Assembly (NCBI GenBank): GCA_045535095.1
Contig: JAZSKY010000061.1
Location: 1-19,147, forward strand
DNA from: SIG672 sp045535095
GTDB lineage: Bacteria > Bacillota > Clostridia > Oscillospirales > CAG-272
Direction of reading: 5' to 3'
Length of the DNA stretch: 19,147 nt
This document shows, piece by piece, positions 12,472 to 19,147 of this stretch. The notes below the pieces were generated by a model. It had not been told where the DNA came from and ran no database searches. It saw nothing but the letters and a program-made list of their open reading frames with translations. How positions within the stretch are numbered: position 1 is the first letter of the stretch; each line of letters starts with the position of its first letter. Made by a program: the position numbers and the translations under genes.

Positions 12472-13735
12472 AAATAAGCTTTTCGAGTGTAGCTATCTTT
12501 GCCGCGCAAACGAGAACTGCGGTTGCTACCTTCAGATCTTCAACGCTCGGGAAGGTGGGCGCGATACGGAGTACGCTGTCGTCGGGGTCCTTGCCGTAAG
12601 GGAAGGGTGCGCCTGCGTTTGTGAGCGTAACTCCCGCCTTTTTGCAAAGCTCGAAGGTACGGGTAGCGCATCCGTTTGCGAGATAGAGGGTGATGAAATA
12701 TCCGCCGCGTGGATTTGTCCAATGAGTGTTCGGGAGTCCCGAAAGCTCGCTCTCAAACGCGCTGAGAACCGCCTCAAACTTAGGACGGAGGATCGCCGCG
12801 TGACGTCTCATGTGAGCTCTAAGGCTGTCAAAGTCGCGAAGGAACTCAACGTGACGGAGCATATTCATCTTGTCAAAGCCGATAGTCTGAACCGTGAGGA
12901 TAGACTTGATGAACTCGATGTTCTCCTTGCCCGAAACGATAGCCGAAATTCCCGAGCCGGGGAAGGTTACCTTCGAGGTGGAGGCGAACATTATGAAAAT
13001 GTTCTCGTTTCCTGCCTTTTTCGCCTCGTCGTAGATGCCAAGGAGCTTATCTCCCTCGTCGTAAAGATCGTGTACGACGTACGCGTTGTCCCAGAAGATT
13101 CTGAAATCGTCTGCGGCAGGCTTAAGATTTGCAAATCGACGGACGGTCTCGTCCGAGTAGGTGTATCCGTCAGGGTTGGAATATTTCGGTACGCACCAGA
13201 TTCCCTTGACCGCAGGATCGCTTTCAACGTACTTTTCAACGAGATCCATATCAGGTCCTTCGGGAGTCATCGGGATATTTATCATTTCAATTCCGAAAAG
13301 CTCGGTAATGGCGAAATGGCGGTCATATCCGGGAACGGGGCAGAGGAATTTTAATTTTTCCTGCTGGCTCCAAGGGGTAGCGCCCTTGTACGAGCCGAAG
13401 AGCATCGCACGGGCGATAGTATCAAACATAAGGTTAAGGCTCGAGTTTCCGCAAACGATAACGTTTTCAGCAGGTGCTTCGAGGATCGTTCCGAAAAGGC
13501 GTCTTGCCTCGGGAATTCCCTCGAGAAGTCCGTAGTTGCGGCAGTCTGTTCCGTCGTCTGCGATAGGCGAGGAGACGTCAACCTGCATATCTACCGAGAT
13601 CTCAAGCTGATCTGCACCAGGCTTTCCTCTTGCCATATTGAGATTTAATTTCTTTTCGAGAAAGCTCTCGTATATCTTGCGCTCCTTTTCAAGCTCCTTT
13701 TCGAGCTCTGCGCGCGACAAAAGCGAATAGTTCAT
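12470..13735 (-). CDS. Aspartate aminotransferase, type 1c (PLP-dependent fold type I)
   Basis: 421 aa from the ATG at 13735, chosen over the in-frame ATG at 13747 because GGAG ends 6 nt before the second ATG while the first has no SD. Motifs of the Corynebacterium-like 1c group are present: LNLNMARGKPGADQL near the N-terminus, NYGLLEGIPEARRLF, CGNSSLNLMFDT, and PVPGYDRHF. PKYSNPDGYTYSDE binds cofactor and substrate. FWDNAYVVHDL follows, then the Schiff-base lysine in FASTSKVTFPGSGISA (K255 here). It interconverts aspartate and oxaloacetate using glutamate/2-oxoglutarate. The gene starts 20 nt after the asnS stop with no terminator between them, so both probably share the tRNA-Asn-controlled transcript. 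Aspartate is the precursor of asparagine. Confidence 0.93.
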   Translation of the reverse strand: MNYSLLSRAELEKELEKERKIYESFLEKKLNLNMARGKPGADQLEISVDMQVDVSSPIADDGTDCRNYGLLEGIPEARRLFGTILEAPAENVIVCGNSSLNLMFDTIARAMLFGSYKGATPWSQQEKLKFLCPVPGYDRHFAITELFGIEMINIPMTPEGPDMDLVEKYVESDPAVKGIWCVPKYSNPDGYTYSDETVRRFANLKPAADDFRIFWDNAYVVHDLYDEGDKLLGIYDEAKKAGNENIFIMFASTSKVTFPGSGISAIVSGKENIEFIKSILTVQTIGFDKMNMLRHVEFLRDFDSLRAHMRRHAAILRPKFEAVLSAFESELSGLPNTHWTNPRGGYFITLYLANGCATRTFELCKKAGVTLTNAGAPFPYGKDPDDSVLRIAPTFPSVEDLKVATAVLVCAAKIATLEKLI

Positions 13736-13755
13736 TTTGTTCTCCATTTACTGAA

Positions 13756-15150
13756 TTAGAATTCTGCGTTTCCGGTCGTTCTCGGGAAGCTTTCTACGTC
13801 GCGGATGTTGGACATACCGGTAACGTACATAATGAGACGCTCAAAGCCGAGACCGAAGCCTGCGTGCTTCGTACCGCCGTAGCGACGAAGCTCGGTGTAC
13901 CACGAATAGGTCTCCTTGTCAAGACCGAAGCGGTCGAACGCCGCCTCAAGATAGTCAACTCTCTCTTCTCTCTGCGATCCGCCGATAAGCTCGCCGACGC
14001 CGGGAACGAGAAGGTCCATAGCGGCAACCGTCTTGCCGTCGTCGTTGAGACGCATATAGAACGCCTTGATCTCCTTGGGCCAGTTGGTAACGAATACGGG
14101 GCACTTGAAATATTTCTCGGTGAGGTATCTTTCGTGCTCGGTCTGGAGGTCCTCTCCCCAGCCGACGGGATATTCAAAGCTTTCGCCGCTCTTTTTGAGG
14201 ATCTCGATAGCTTCCTCGTAGGTGCATACTGCAAAATTCGAGTTTACGATGCTCTCGAGACGCTCGATAAGTCCCTTGTCAACGCGGAGATTGAAGAATT
14301 CAAGCTCGTCGCGGCACTCGGTGAGAAGTGCGCTGATAACGTACTTGAGCATCTTTTCAGCAAGCTCCATATCGTCAGAAAGGTCTGCAAATGCGATCTC
14401 GGGCTCGAGCATCCAGAACTCTGCCGCGTGACGGGGAGTGTTGGAGCGCTCTGCACGGAATGTCGGTCCGAAGGTGTAAACCTTTCCGAACGCCATAGCG
14501 TACGATTCAACGTTGAGCTGACCCGAAACGGTGAGGTTTGCGCTCTTGCAGAAGAAGTCCTGCGAGTAGTCAACGCTTCCGTCGGGATTTCTCGGAATGT
14601 TGTCAAAATCAAGAGTGGTTACCTTGAACATATCTCCTGCACCCTCGCAGTCGGAGGTGGTGATAAGAGGAGTGTGAACGTAGATAAATCCGTTCTCATA
14701 GAAGAATCTGTGAAGGATCTGTGCCGCCATACTGCGTACGCGGAATACGGCAGAAAAGAGGTTCGTTCTCGGACGGAGGTGGGGCTTGGTACGAAGGAAT
14801 TCGAGCGACTGTCCCTTTTTCTGCATGGGATAGTCGGGAGTAGAGCTTCCCTCTATTTCAATTTCCTCGGCTTTAAGCTCAAAAGGCTGCTTTGCCTCGG
14901 GAGTGAGAACGAGAGTTCCCTTGATGCAGAAGGACGCGCCGACGTTCTGCTTTGCTACCGTCTTGTAGTTTTCGAGCTTATCTGCCTCGAAAACGACCTG
15001 GAGGTTCTTGAAGCAGGAGCCGTCGTTCAGCTCGATAAATCCGAATACGTTGCTTGCGCGGATGGTTCTGCACCAGCCTGCAACCGTTATGGTCTGCCCG
15101 TCGAATGACGAGGGATCGTTAAAGATTTTTGTAATTTCCGTTCTTTTCAT
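13756..15150 (-). CDS. asnS: Asparaginyl-tRNA synthetase
   Basis: 464 aa from the ATG at 15150 (MKRTEITKIF), the usual family length. The upstream in-frame ATG at 15177 is rejected because GGAG-AAAGAA sits right before the second one. An N-terminal OB-fold anticodon-binding domain (about 1-120, VAGWCRTIRASNVFGFIELNDGS) precedes the class IIb catalytic core. Motif 2 is FRAERSNTPRHAAEFWMLEPEI, and motif 3 is GFGLGFERLIMYVTGMSNIRDVESFPR at the C-terminus. WTNWPKEIKAFYM-type and GELIGGSQREER blocks separate AsnRS from AspRS and LysRS. It charges tRNA-Asn with asparagine. A T-box with an AAC specifier lies on the same strand at 15567-15787, beyond an oppositely oriented gene. Confidence 0.97.
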   Translation of the reverse strand: MKRTEITKIFNDPSSFDGQTITVAGWCRTIRASNVFGFIELNDGSCFKNLQVVFEADKLENYKTVAKQNVGASFCIKGTLVLTPEAKQPFELKAEEIEIEGSSTPDYPMQKKGQSLEFLRTKPHLRPRTNLFSAVFRVRSMAAQILHRFFYENGFIYVHTPLITTSDCEGAGDMFKVTTLDFDNIPRNPDGSVDYSQDFFCKSANLTVSGQLNVESYAMAFGKVYTFGPTFRAERSNTPRHAAEFWMLEPEIAFADLSDDMELAEKMLKYVISALLTECRDELEFFNLRVDKGLIERLESIVNSNFAVCTYEEAIEILKKSGESFEYPVGWGEDLQTEHERYLTEKYFKCPVFVTNWPKEIKAFYMRLNDDGKTVAAMDLLVPGVGELIGGSQREERVDYLEAAFDRFGLDKETYSWYTELRRYGGTKHAGFGLGFERLIMYVTGMSNIRDVESFPRTTGNAEF

Positions 15151-15171
15151 TTCTTTCTCCTGTGTATAATG

Positions 15172-15200
15172 TTGCAAATTATTTTCGTTTATGTTATAAT
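15172..15200 (+). promoter_or_regulatory. Promoter of the RNHCP gene
   Basis: TTGCAA (15172-15177), 17-bp spacer, TATAAT (15195-15200), 37 nt before the start codon. It overlaps the 5' untranslated part of asnS on the other strand; no equally good minus-strand promoter for asnS is seen here. Confidence 0.8.
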
Positions 15201-15236
15201 AGCCCTATAAAAAGTATTTTTATAAGGATTTTCACT

Positions 15237-15563
15237 ATGGAAGTAAAAAGATTTTCCAAAAATGACAGCGGATTTGTCTGTCAGAACTGCGGCAAGGAGG
15301 TCCAGCCTCTCGGAAAAAGCTCGCGCGACCACTGTCCCTTTTGCCTCTGGTCGATCCACGTTGATATAAACCCGGGCGACAGAGCCAACGAGTGCCGCGG
15401 ACTTATGGAGCCCGTATCTGCAGTCACCGATCCGAAGAAGGGATATATAATCATATACCGCTGCACGAAGTGCGGTGAGATGCACAGAAACCGCGCGGCG
15501 CACGACGCGAAGGTCCAGCCCGACAGTCTCAAAAAGATAATCGCGCTGACCGCTATGCACTAA
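15237..15563 (+). CDS. RNHCP domain zinc-ribbon protein
   Basis: 108 aa. ATG 15237 follows AAGGAT; an in-frame upstream start at 15162 is rejected because it precedes the promoter. The sequence has FVCQNCGKEV (C15, C18), the family-naming block SRDHCPFCLWSIHVD (C33, C36, H41; RNHCP with RD in place of RN), GDRANECRGLMEP (C53) and YRCTKCGEMHRNRAAHD (C76, C79). That makes three Cys pairs plus His, typical of the RNHCP family, whose function is unknown but whose fold suggests nucleic-acid binding. It is a single gene on the plus strand lying between the T-box leader and asnS of the minus strand, so T-box readthrough RNA would run antisense across all of it. Confidence 0.9.
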   Translation: MEVKRFSKNDSGFVCQNCGKEVQPLGKSSRDHCPFCLWSIHVDINPGDRANECRGLMEPVSAVTDPKKGYIIIYRCTKCGEMHRNRAAHDAKVQPDSLKKIIALTAMH

Positions 15564-15566
15564 AAT

Positions 15567-15787
15567 AAAAAAGCGCCTCGGAAACGTCTTTTCGACGAAT
15601 CCGGGACGAACTAAATTTTTTAGTCCGCGGTGCCACCCGCATTTGATACCGCAAAAACGGTATCCACTTTAAAAAATATTAAGCGTGATCTCAGAGTGTT
15701 CCCCAAGGCTTACTACTCTCCCGACCGCGCTTACAGCCTATGGCGCGGACTCTCTGACGGGATTTCCACAAAAGCGGAGTCTCTTAC
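15567..15787 (-). ncRNA. T-box leader (tRNA-Asn type) on the minus strand
   Basis: The minus strand holds the T-box sequence GGGTGGCACCGCG (15626-15638). Before it is stem III (GATACCG/CGGTATC, 15645-15664) and further 5' the stem I signature AGAGAG with an apical CCGCGC...GCGCGG stem containing GGCTGTAAG. A GGGGAACACTCTGAG segment puts codon AAC (Asn, 15698-15700) at the specifier position before TGAG. The bulge UGGC would pair with an acceptor end GCCA, and tRNA-Asn has discriminator G. The terminator (15573-15607) ends in six T on the minus strand (15567-15572). Uncharged tRNA-Asn should stabilise the antiterminator and allow readthrough. The next minus-strand gene is asnS, 415 nt away across the RNHCP gene. 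Specifier placement is my reading and less certain than the T-box itself. Confidence 0.88.
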
Positions 15788-15793
15788 CGTATT

Positions 15794-15822
15794 ATTATAT
15801 CCTCAAAGAGATATTTTGTCAA
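15794..15822 (-). promoter_or_regulatory. Promoter of the T-box transcript
   Basis: On the minus strand TTGACA (15817-15822) and TATAAT (15794-15799), both perfect, with a 17-bp spacer. Predicted start near 15787, right before the T-box stem I. Confidence 0.9.
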
Positions 15823-15913
15823 GGGTTTTAGGGTAAAATTTGCATCAAAACGCGCCCGTATCTAAGGAAAAAGACAAAATAAATGTAAATTTTTAAAAAA
15901 AACGAAAAAGATA

Positions 15914-15942
15914 TTGAAAAAATAAAATAAATATAGTATAAT
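15914..15942 (+). promoter_or_regulatory. Promoter of the two-TM protein gene
   Basis: TTGAAA (15914-15919), 17-bp spacer, TATAAT (15937-15942), about 55 nt before the start codon. The stretch 15841-15913 is A-rich and holds no gene. Confidence 0.82.
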
Positions 15943-15996
15943 CAAAAGAGCAAATACCGTCGGGTGATACTTGTCTCGGCGAAAACGGAGGATTTT

Positions 15997-16695
15997 ATGG
16001 ATTTTATTGAATACAAGCGATTTGCCGGCTTCTTCAAGGAGAACTACGCAAAGGTTACGAGACTTATGATAATGATCGGTATTATCGTTGCAGTAGTTGG
16101 CGGTATTCCCGCGCTTCTCGGCTTTGCAATGGTACCCGGCTTTTACGATCTCAGAATGATTTTCGTTATAATCGCCGCGGCAGGCGTTGTCTGCTGGGGA
16201 CTTGGCTCGGGAAGAGTTGTAAAGGATTTTGAATTTGAGGACGTCTTTTACAGAGTATCCCGCGACATAAAGGAAAGCTGTGAGTCCAAATTCGGCTATG
16301 CAGACGATCTCAAGAACGCGGCTATGTTCGAGGGCTTCGTTATTGATAAGGACAACGTTTCGTCCATTCGCAAGTTCGGAAAGAAGAACGTTTCTCCTCT
16401 CGGAAGAGTTTGCTACGTTTATTCGCGCAAGGAAAAGTTCTACGTATTCACCCGTACCTTCTCCTTCACCGAGGAGTTCGTTGAGGACAAGGAGTACGAC
16501 GTACATTACAGCGCAATAGCATCTGCTGACTACATCGTTGAAAAGCTCGCAGAGGACGTTGAGGTTATCAAGGTAGTTGTAAAGACTGCTGACAAGACTC
16601 TTCTCGACGCATACGTTACGGAAAGCAACTACGATATCGAGGTTTTCCCCGAGAACGTTATCCACAAGAGAAACCACATTATGTCGAGAATGTAA
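15997..16695 (+). CDS. Two-TM membrane protein of unknown function
   Basis: 232 aa from ATG 15997 with GGAGG five nt upstream; the in-frame GTG at 15964 has no SD. Two hydrophobic helices (about 22-46 and 53-71) are followed by ~160 hydrophilic residues rich in Asp, Glu, Lys and Tyr. The C-terminal part alternates short beta-like runs (RKEKFYVFTRTFSFTEEF, DYIVEKLAEDVEVIKVVVKT). It is probably a membrane-anchored protein with a cytoplasmic domain. No Cys motif, nucleotide-binding loop or catalytic signature stands out, and I do not recognise the family. It is monocistronic with its own promoter and terminator. Codon use matches the neighbouring housekeeping genes, so it is likely resident. Confidence 0.82.
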   Translation: MDFIEYKRFAGFFKENYAKVTRLMIMIGIIVAVVGGIPALLGFAMVPGFYDLRMIFVIIAAAGVVCWGLGSGRVVKDFEFEDVFYRVSRDIKESCESKFGYADDLKNAAMFEGFVIDKDNVSSIRKFGKKNVSPLGRVCYVYSRKEKFYVFTRTFSFTEEFVEDKEYDVHYSAIASADYIVEKLAEDVEVIKVVVKTADKTLLDAYVTESNYDIEVFPENVIHKRNHIMSRM

Positions 16696-16713
16696 GGCAT
16701 TATTTGAAAATCA

Positions 16714-16754
16714 TTTCCTCAAGACCGCTTCGGACTTGAGGAAATTTTCATTTC
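16714..16754 (+). terminator. Intrinsic terminator after the two-TM gene
   Basis: A perfect 10-bp stem TTTCCTCAAG (16714-16723)/CTTGAGGAAA (16735-16744) with an inner CCG-CTT-CGG, followed by TTTTCATTT. Confidence 0.88.
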
Positions 16755-16770
16755 GGAATATTTTAGAGAC

Positions 16771-16799
16771 TTGACAGAGCATTTTTGTAGTGGTAAAAT
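16771..16799 (+). promoter_or_regulatory. Promoter of the aroB-aroC operon
   Basis: TTGACA (16771-16776), 17-bp spacer, TAAAAT (16794-16799), 39 nt before the aroB start. No leader terminator or riboswitch is visible in the short 5' region. Confidence 0.85.
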
Positions 16800-16838
16800 A
16801 GTTTTACAGACGATAAGAAGGAAAAGAGGCAGACTCTT

Positions 16839-17900
16839 ATGAAAATAATAGAGGTAAACACGGGTACTCCTTATAAGGTGGCGCTTGAGCGTGGCGCGCT
16901 TGACAGACTCGGCGAAAGCGCATCGGCGCTGACGAAGGCTAAAAGGGCGATGATAGTCAGCGATACGAACGTCGCGCCCCTTTATCTTGAACGCGCGAAA
17001 AGATCGCTTGAAGCGTGCGAAATAGAGGTCTGCACCTTTATAACCTCCGCAGGAGAAATATCTAAATCCACCGAAAACCTCGTGAGGCTCTGGGAGGCTC
17101 TTGCCGAGAGTGAGATAACGAGAAGCGACCTTGTCGTCGCGCTCGGCGGAGGAGTCGTCGGCGACCTTGCGGGCTTTGCCGCATCGAGCTTCCTTCGTGG
17201 AATAAAGTATATCCAGATTCCCACAACTCTGCTTGCTATGACCGATTCGTCGGTCGGCGGCAAAACGGCGGTTGATCTTAAAGCAGGTAAAAATCTCGCG
17301 GGCGCATTCTATCAGCCCTGCCACGTTATCTGCGATCCCGACACCTTAAAGACTCTTTCTGCCGAAAGCCTCAGAGACGGAATGGCAGAGGTAATAAAAT
17401 ACGCAATGATAAACCGTCCCGCGCTTGCCGAGATGCTCACGCGCTATGACGGAGCCGAGGATATGCTTGACGAGATAATTGCAATTTGCATCGAGGATAA
17501 GAGAGATATCGTTTCGCGCGACGAGTTCGACCTTGGCGAGCGGGCTCTCCTCAATTTCGGACACACCCCTGCACACGCGATCGAGCTTTGCTCTGATTTT
17601 TCGGTAACGCACGGAAGCGCGGTGGCAATCGGAATGGTCATAATGACCCGCGCCGCGGTCAAAATGGGGCTTTGCGACGAAAAAGCGCTCGACACGCTGC
17701 TTTGCCTTCTTTGCAAATTCGGACTCCCGACCGAGACAGGTTTCGGTGCAAGTATCCTTGCAAGGGGTGCGCTCGGTGACAAAAAACGCTCGGGAGATAG
17801 CGTCAGTATTATTATGCCGTACGGAGTCGGTGACGCGAGAATATGCAAGGTAAACCTTGCAGAGCTTGAGGAAATCTTCTTAAAAGGGATCGAAAAATGA
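16839..17900 (+). CDS. aroB: 3-dehydroquinate synthase
   Basis: 353 aa, standard length. Converts DAHP to 3-dehydroquinate in the shikimate pathway using NAD+ and a divalent metal. Visible motifs: ALGGGVVGDLAGFAAS (101-116, NAD binding), IPTTLLAMTDSSVGGKTAVD (127-146), KNLAGAFYQP (151-160), RDGMAEVIKYA (179-189) and LLNFGHTPAHAIE (237-249). The metal ligands by spacing are E184, H242 and H258. ATG 16839 follows AAGGAAAAGAGG. Its TGA overlaps the aroC ATG by 4 nt (ATGA), so translation is coupled. Confidence 0.97.
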   Translation: MKIIEVNTGTPYKVALERGALDRLGESASALTKAKRAMIVSDTNVAPLYLERAKRSLEACEIEVCTFITSAGEISKSTENLVRLWEALAESEITRSDLVVALGGGVVGDLAGFAASSFLRGIKYIQIPTTLLAMTDSSVGGKTAVDLKAGKNLAGAFYQPCHVICDPDTLKTLSAESLRDGMAEVIKYAMINRPALAEMLTRYDGAEDMLDEIIAICIEDKRDIVSRDEFDLGERALLNFGHTPAHAIELCSDFSVTHGSAVAIGMVIMTRAAVKMGLCDEKALDTLLCLLCKFGLPTETGFGASILARGALGDKKRSGDSVSIIMPYGVGDARICKVNLAELEEIFLKGIEK

Positions 17901-18982
17901 GAGAAAATATCAATAGCTTCGGGAAAAATATAACGTTCACCACGTTTGGCGGATCGCACGATGAGTTTATCGAGGGACGCCTTTCCGGTTTCCCGAAGGG
18001 ACTTAAAATAGACAAAGAGCGCCTGCTCAAATTTATGGCGCGTCGCGCACCGGGAAACTCGGAGTTTGCGAGTGCGCGAAAGGAAAGCGACGAGCCGACA
18101 TTCGTCTCGGGCGTTGACGGTGATCTTACCACCGACGGCGGCGAGATAGTTATAAGAATATACAGCAAAAATATGCGCTCGTCCGACTACGACTGCGACG
18201 TTCCGAGACCCTCGCACGCAGATTACTGCGCTTTGTCCAAATACGGCAAGGGAGTTGACCTCCGCGGCGGCGGACATTTTTCGGGACGCCTCACCGCGCT
18301 TTTCTGCGCGTTTGGCGGAATTTGTATGCAGTATCTTGAAAATAAGGGAATTTCGGTCTTTTCGCATATATACTCGGTGAAGGGCGTAAAGGACACGCCT
18401 TTTGACCTCGTCAGAGTTGGAGAGGACGAGAAAAATGTGCTTTGCGACTCTCTTTTTCCCGTCCTTAACGAGAGTGCGGGCGAGGAAATGAAGAGGGTAA
18501 TTGCCGAGGCAAAGGCGAACGGAGATTCGGTTGGCGGAGTTGTCGAGTGTGCGGTAACGGGCACGCCCGTCGGACTCGGCGAGCACATGTTTGCAAGTGT
18601 TGAATCGAGGATCTGCGAGATGATTTTTGCCGTACCTGCGGTAAAAGGAATAGAGTTCGGACTCGGCTTTGAGTCGAGCGGAATTTACGGATCTGAAAAT
18701 AATGATCCGATATATACGGACGGAAAAGAGATCAGAACGCTTACAAATAACGCGGGCGGAATAGTTGGCGGAATGACAAACGCGATGCCGATAGTTTTCC
18801 GCGCGGCGATAAAGCCGACGCCCTCGATCGCAAGGGAGCAGAGAAGCGTTTCGCTCTCGAAAATGGAGAACGTGACGCTGAAAATATCGGGCAGACACGA
18901 TCCTTGTATCGTGCCTCGCGCGGCGGCGGCAATAGAGGGCGCGACCGCTATCGCGATTCTCGATCTTGTACTCGATAACTAA
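17897..18982 (+). CDS. aroC: Chorismate synthase (divergent motif variant)
   Basis: 361 aa, normal length. Makes chorismate from EPSP with reduced FMN, the last common step to aromatic amino acids. The two catalytic His are present: H21 in FGGSHD and H107 in PRPSHADY. The usual FGESHG and GGGRSSARET signatures read FGGSHD and GGGHFSGRLTA (124-134); I recall the latter form from Clostridia, but the GESHG change is less common. The C-terminal SIAREQRSVSLSK and GRHDPCIVPRAAA blocks, which bind FMN and substrate, are conserved. It overlaps aroB by 4 nt and is followed directly by the tandem AGTAAAGTTTTTG-hairpin elements, which may act as its terminator. Confidence 0.95.
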   Translation: MRENINSFGKNITFTTFGGSHDEFIEGRLSGFPKGLKIDKERLLKFMARRAPGNSEFASARKESDEPTFVSGVDGDLTTDGGEIVIRIYSKNMRSSDYDCDVPRPSHADYCALSKYGKGVDLRGGGHFSGRLTALFCAFGGICMQYLENKGISVFSHIYSVKGVKDTPFDLVRVGEDEKNVLCDSLFPVLNESAGEEMKRVIAEAKANGDSVGGVVECAVTGTPVGLGEHMFASVESRICEMIFAVPAVKGIEFGLGFESSGIYGSENNDPIYTDGKEIRTLTNNAGGIVGGMTNAMPIVFRAAIKPTPSIAREQRSVSLSKMENVTLKISGRHDPCIVPRAAAAIEGATAIAILDLVLDN

Positions 18983-18986
18983 ATTC

Positions 18987-19147
18987 AAGTAAAGTTTTTG
19001 AAAGAGCACGAGAAAACTTTTTCCAAAAAGTTGTCTCGTAGCAAGTAAAGTTTTTGAAAGAGCGCGAGAAAACTTTTTTCAAAAGTTGTCTCGTAATAAG
19101 TAAAGTTTTTGGAAAGGTCTCGGAAAACCTTTTTACAAAAAGGTTTT
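18987..19147 (+). repeat. Three tandem AGTAAAGTTTTTG-hairpin elements after aroC
   Basis: Lead motifs at 18987-19000, 19043-19056 and 19098-19111 give a period of 55-56 bp. Each is followed by a hairpin: 19008-19039 (ACGAGA...TCTCGT), 19065-19093 (CGAGAAAACTTTT/AAAAGTTGTCTCG) and 19124-19147 (AAAACCTTTT/AAAAAGGTTTT, cut by the window end). The first two are about 90% identical, the third shares only the lead and the arm core. The lead AAAGTTTT can also pair with AAAACTTT of the hairpin 5' arm, giving two exclusive folds. Confidence 0.88.

Noticed and set aside
13864..15108. 414-aa plus-strand open frame
   Set aside because: It runs antisense to asnS, which has all class II synthetase motifs; the frame is open only because of codon bias on the other strand.
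15151..15177. Upstream ATG start for asnS
   Set aside because: The internal ATG at 15150 has a GGAG six nt upstream and gives the standard length.
17444..19009. 521-aa minus-strand open frame
   Set aside because: It is the shadow of aroB and aroC, has low-complexity Arg/Ser-rich sequence and no SD.

Overview
The window looks like a chromosomal segment of an anaerobic, probably gut-associated member of the Clostridia (Oscillospirales/Clostridiales-like). The basis is Clostridia-type content: a T-box leader, strong TTGACA/TATAAT promoters with 17-bp spacers, GGAGG ribosome binding sites, a CotJC-like manganese catalase, an RNHCP protein and a Tn916/Tn1549-type relaxase tail. Species cannot be named from sequence alone.

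Left part (1-6513): mobile-element DNA and cargo. The 3' end of a relaxase gene is followed 1 nt later by a ParB-like gene and a small Cys-containing protein, closed by a terminator. Next is an oxidative-stress/redox block. On the minus strand are a DUF255 thioredoxin-domain protein (YyaL/SSP411 family) and a 44-aa peptide gene missing from ordinary ORF calls. On the plus strand, divergent from these, are a 59-aa helical protein, a FAD oxidoreductase with a C-terminal Rieske centre, and the manganese catalase.

Junction (6514-7257): one intact tRNA-Pro(UGG) on the minus strand, then three tRNA-Pro 5' halves that all stop at the anticodon loop. They are separated by two near-identical ~143-bp units and one unrelated ~150-bp remnant. 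A consensus minus-strand promoter lies upstream of the outermost 5' half. This reads as a repeatedly used tRNA-Pro integration site in which the 5' half, and apparently the promoter, of the tRNA was replaced in successive events.

Right part (7258-19147): mostly housekeeping genes. A CNNM/CorC-family membrane protein has a 29-aa leader peptide whose stop codon lies in the 5' arm of an intrinsic terminator. A seven-hairpin array with AATATCACT linkers precedes a DUF4375 (DMP19-like) gene. On the minus strand follow a YhcH/YjgK/YiaL protein, mnmG, a type-1c aspartate aminotransferase and asnS. An Asn-type T-box leader for asnS lies about 415 bp upstream of it, with an oppositely oriented RNHCP gene in between. 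On the plus strand are a two-TM protein of unknown function and an aroB-aroC pair of the shikimate pathway.

A dispersed element made of AGTAAAGTTTTTG plus a hairpin occurs after mnmG, after the aminotransferase gene, and three times in tandem (period about 56 bp) after aroC. The signals most worth a second look are the leader-peptide attenuator, the tRNA-Pro att graveyard, the split T-box/asnS arrangement, and the two hairpin-repeat families.
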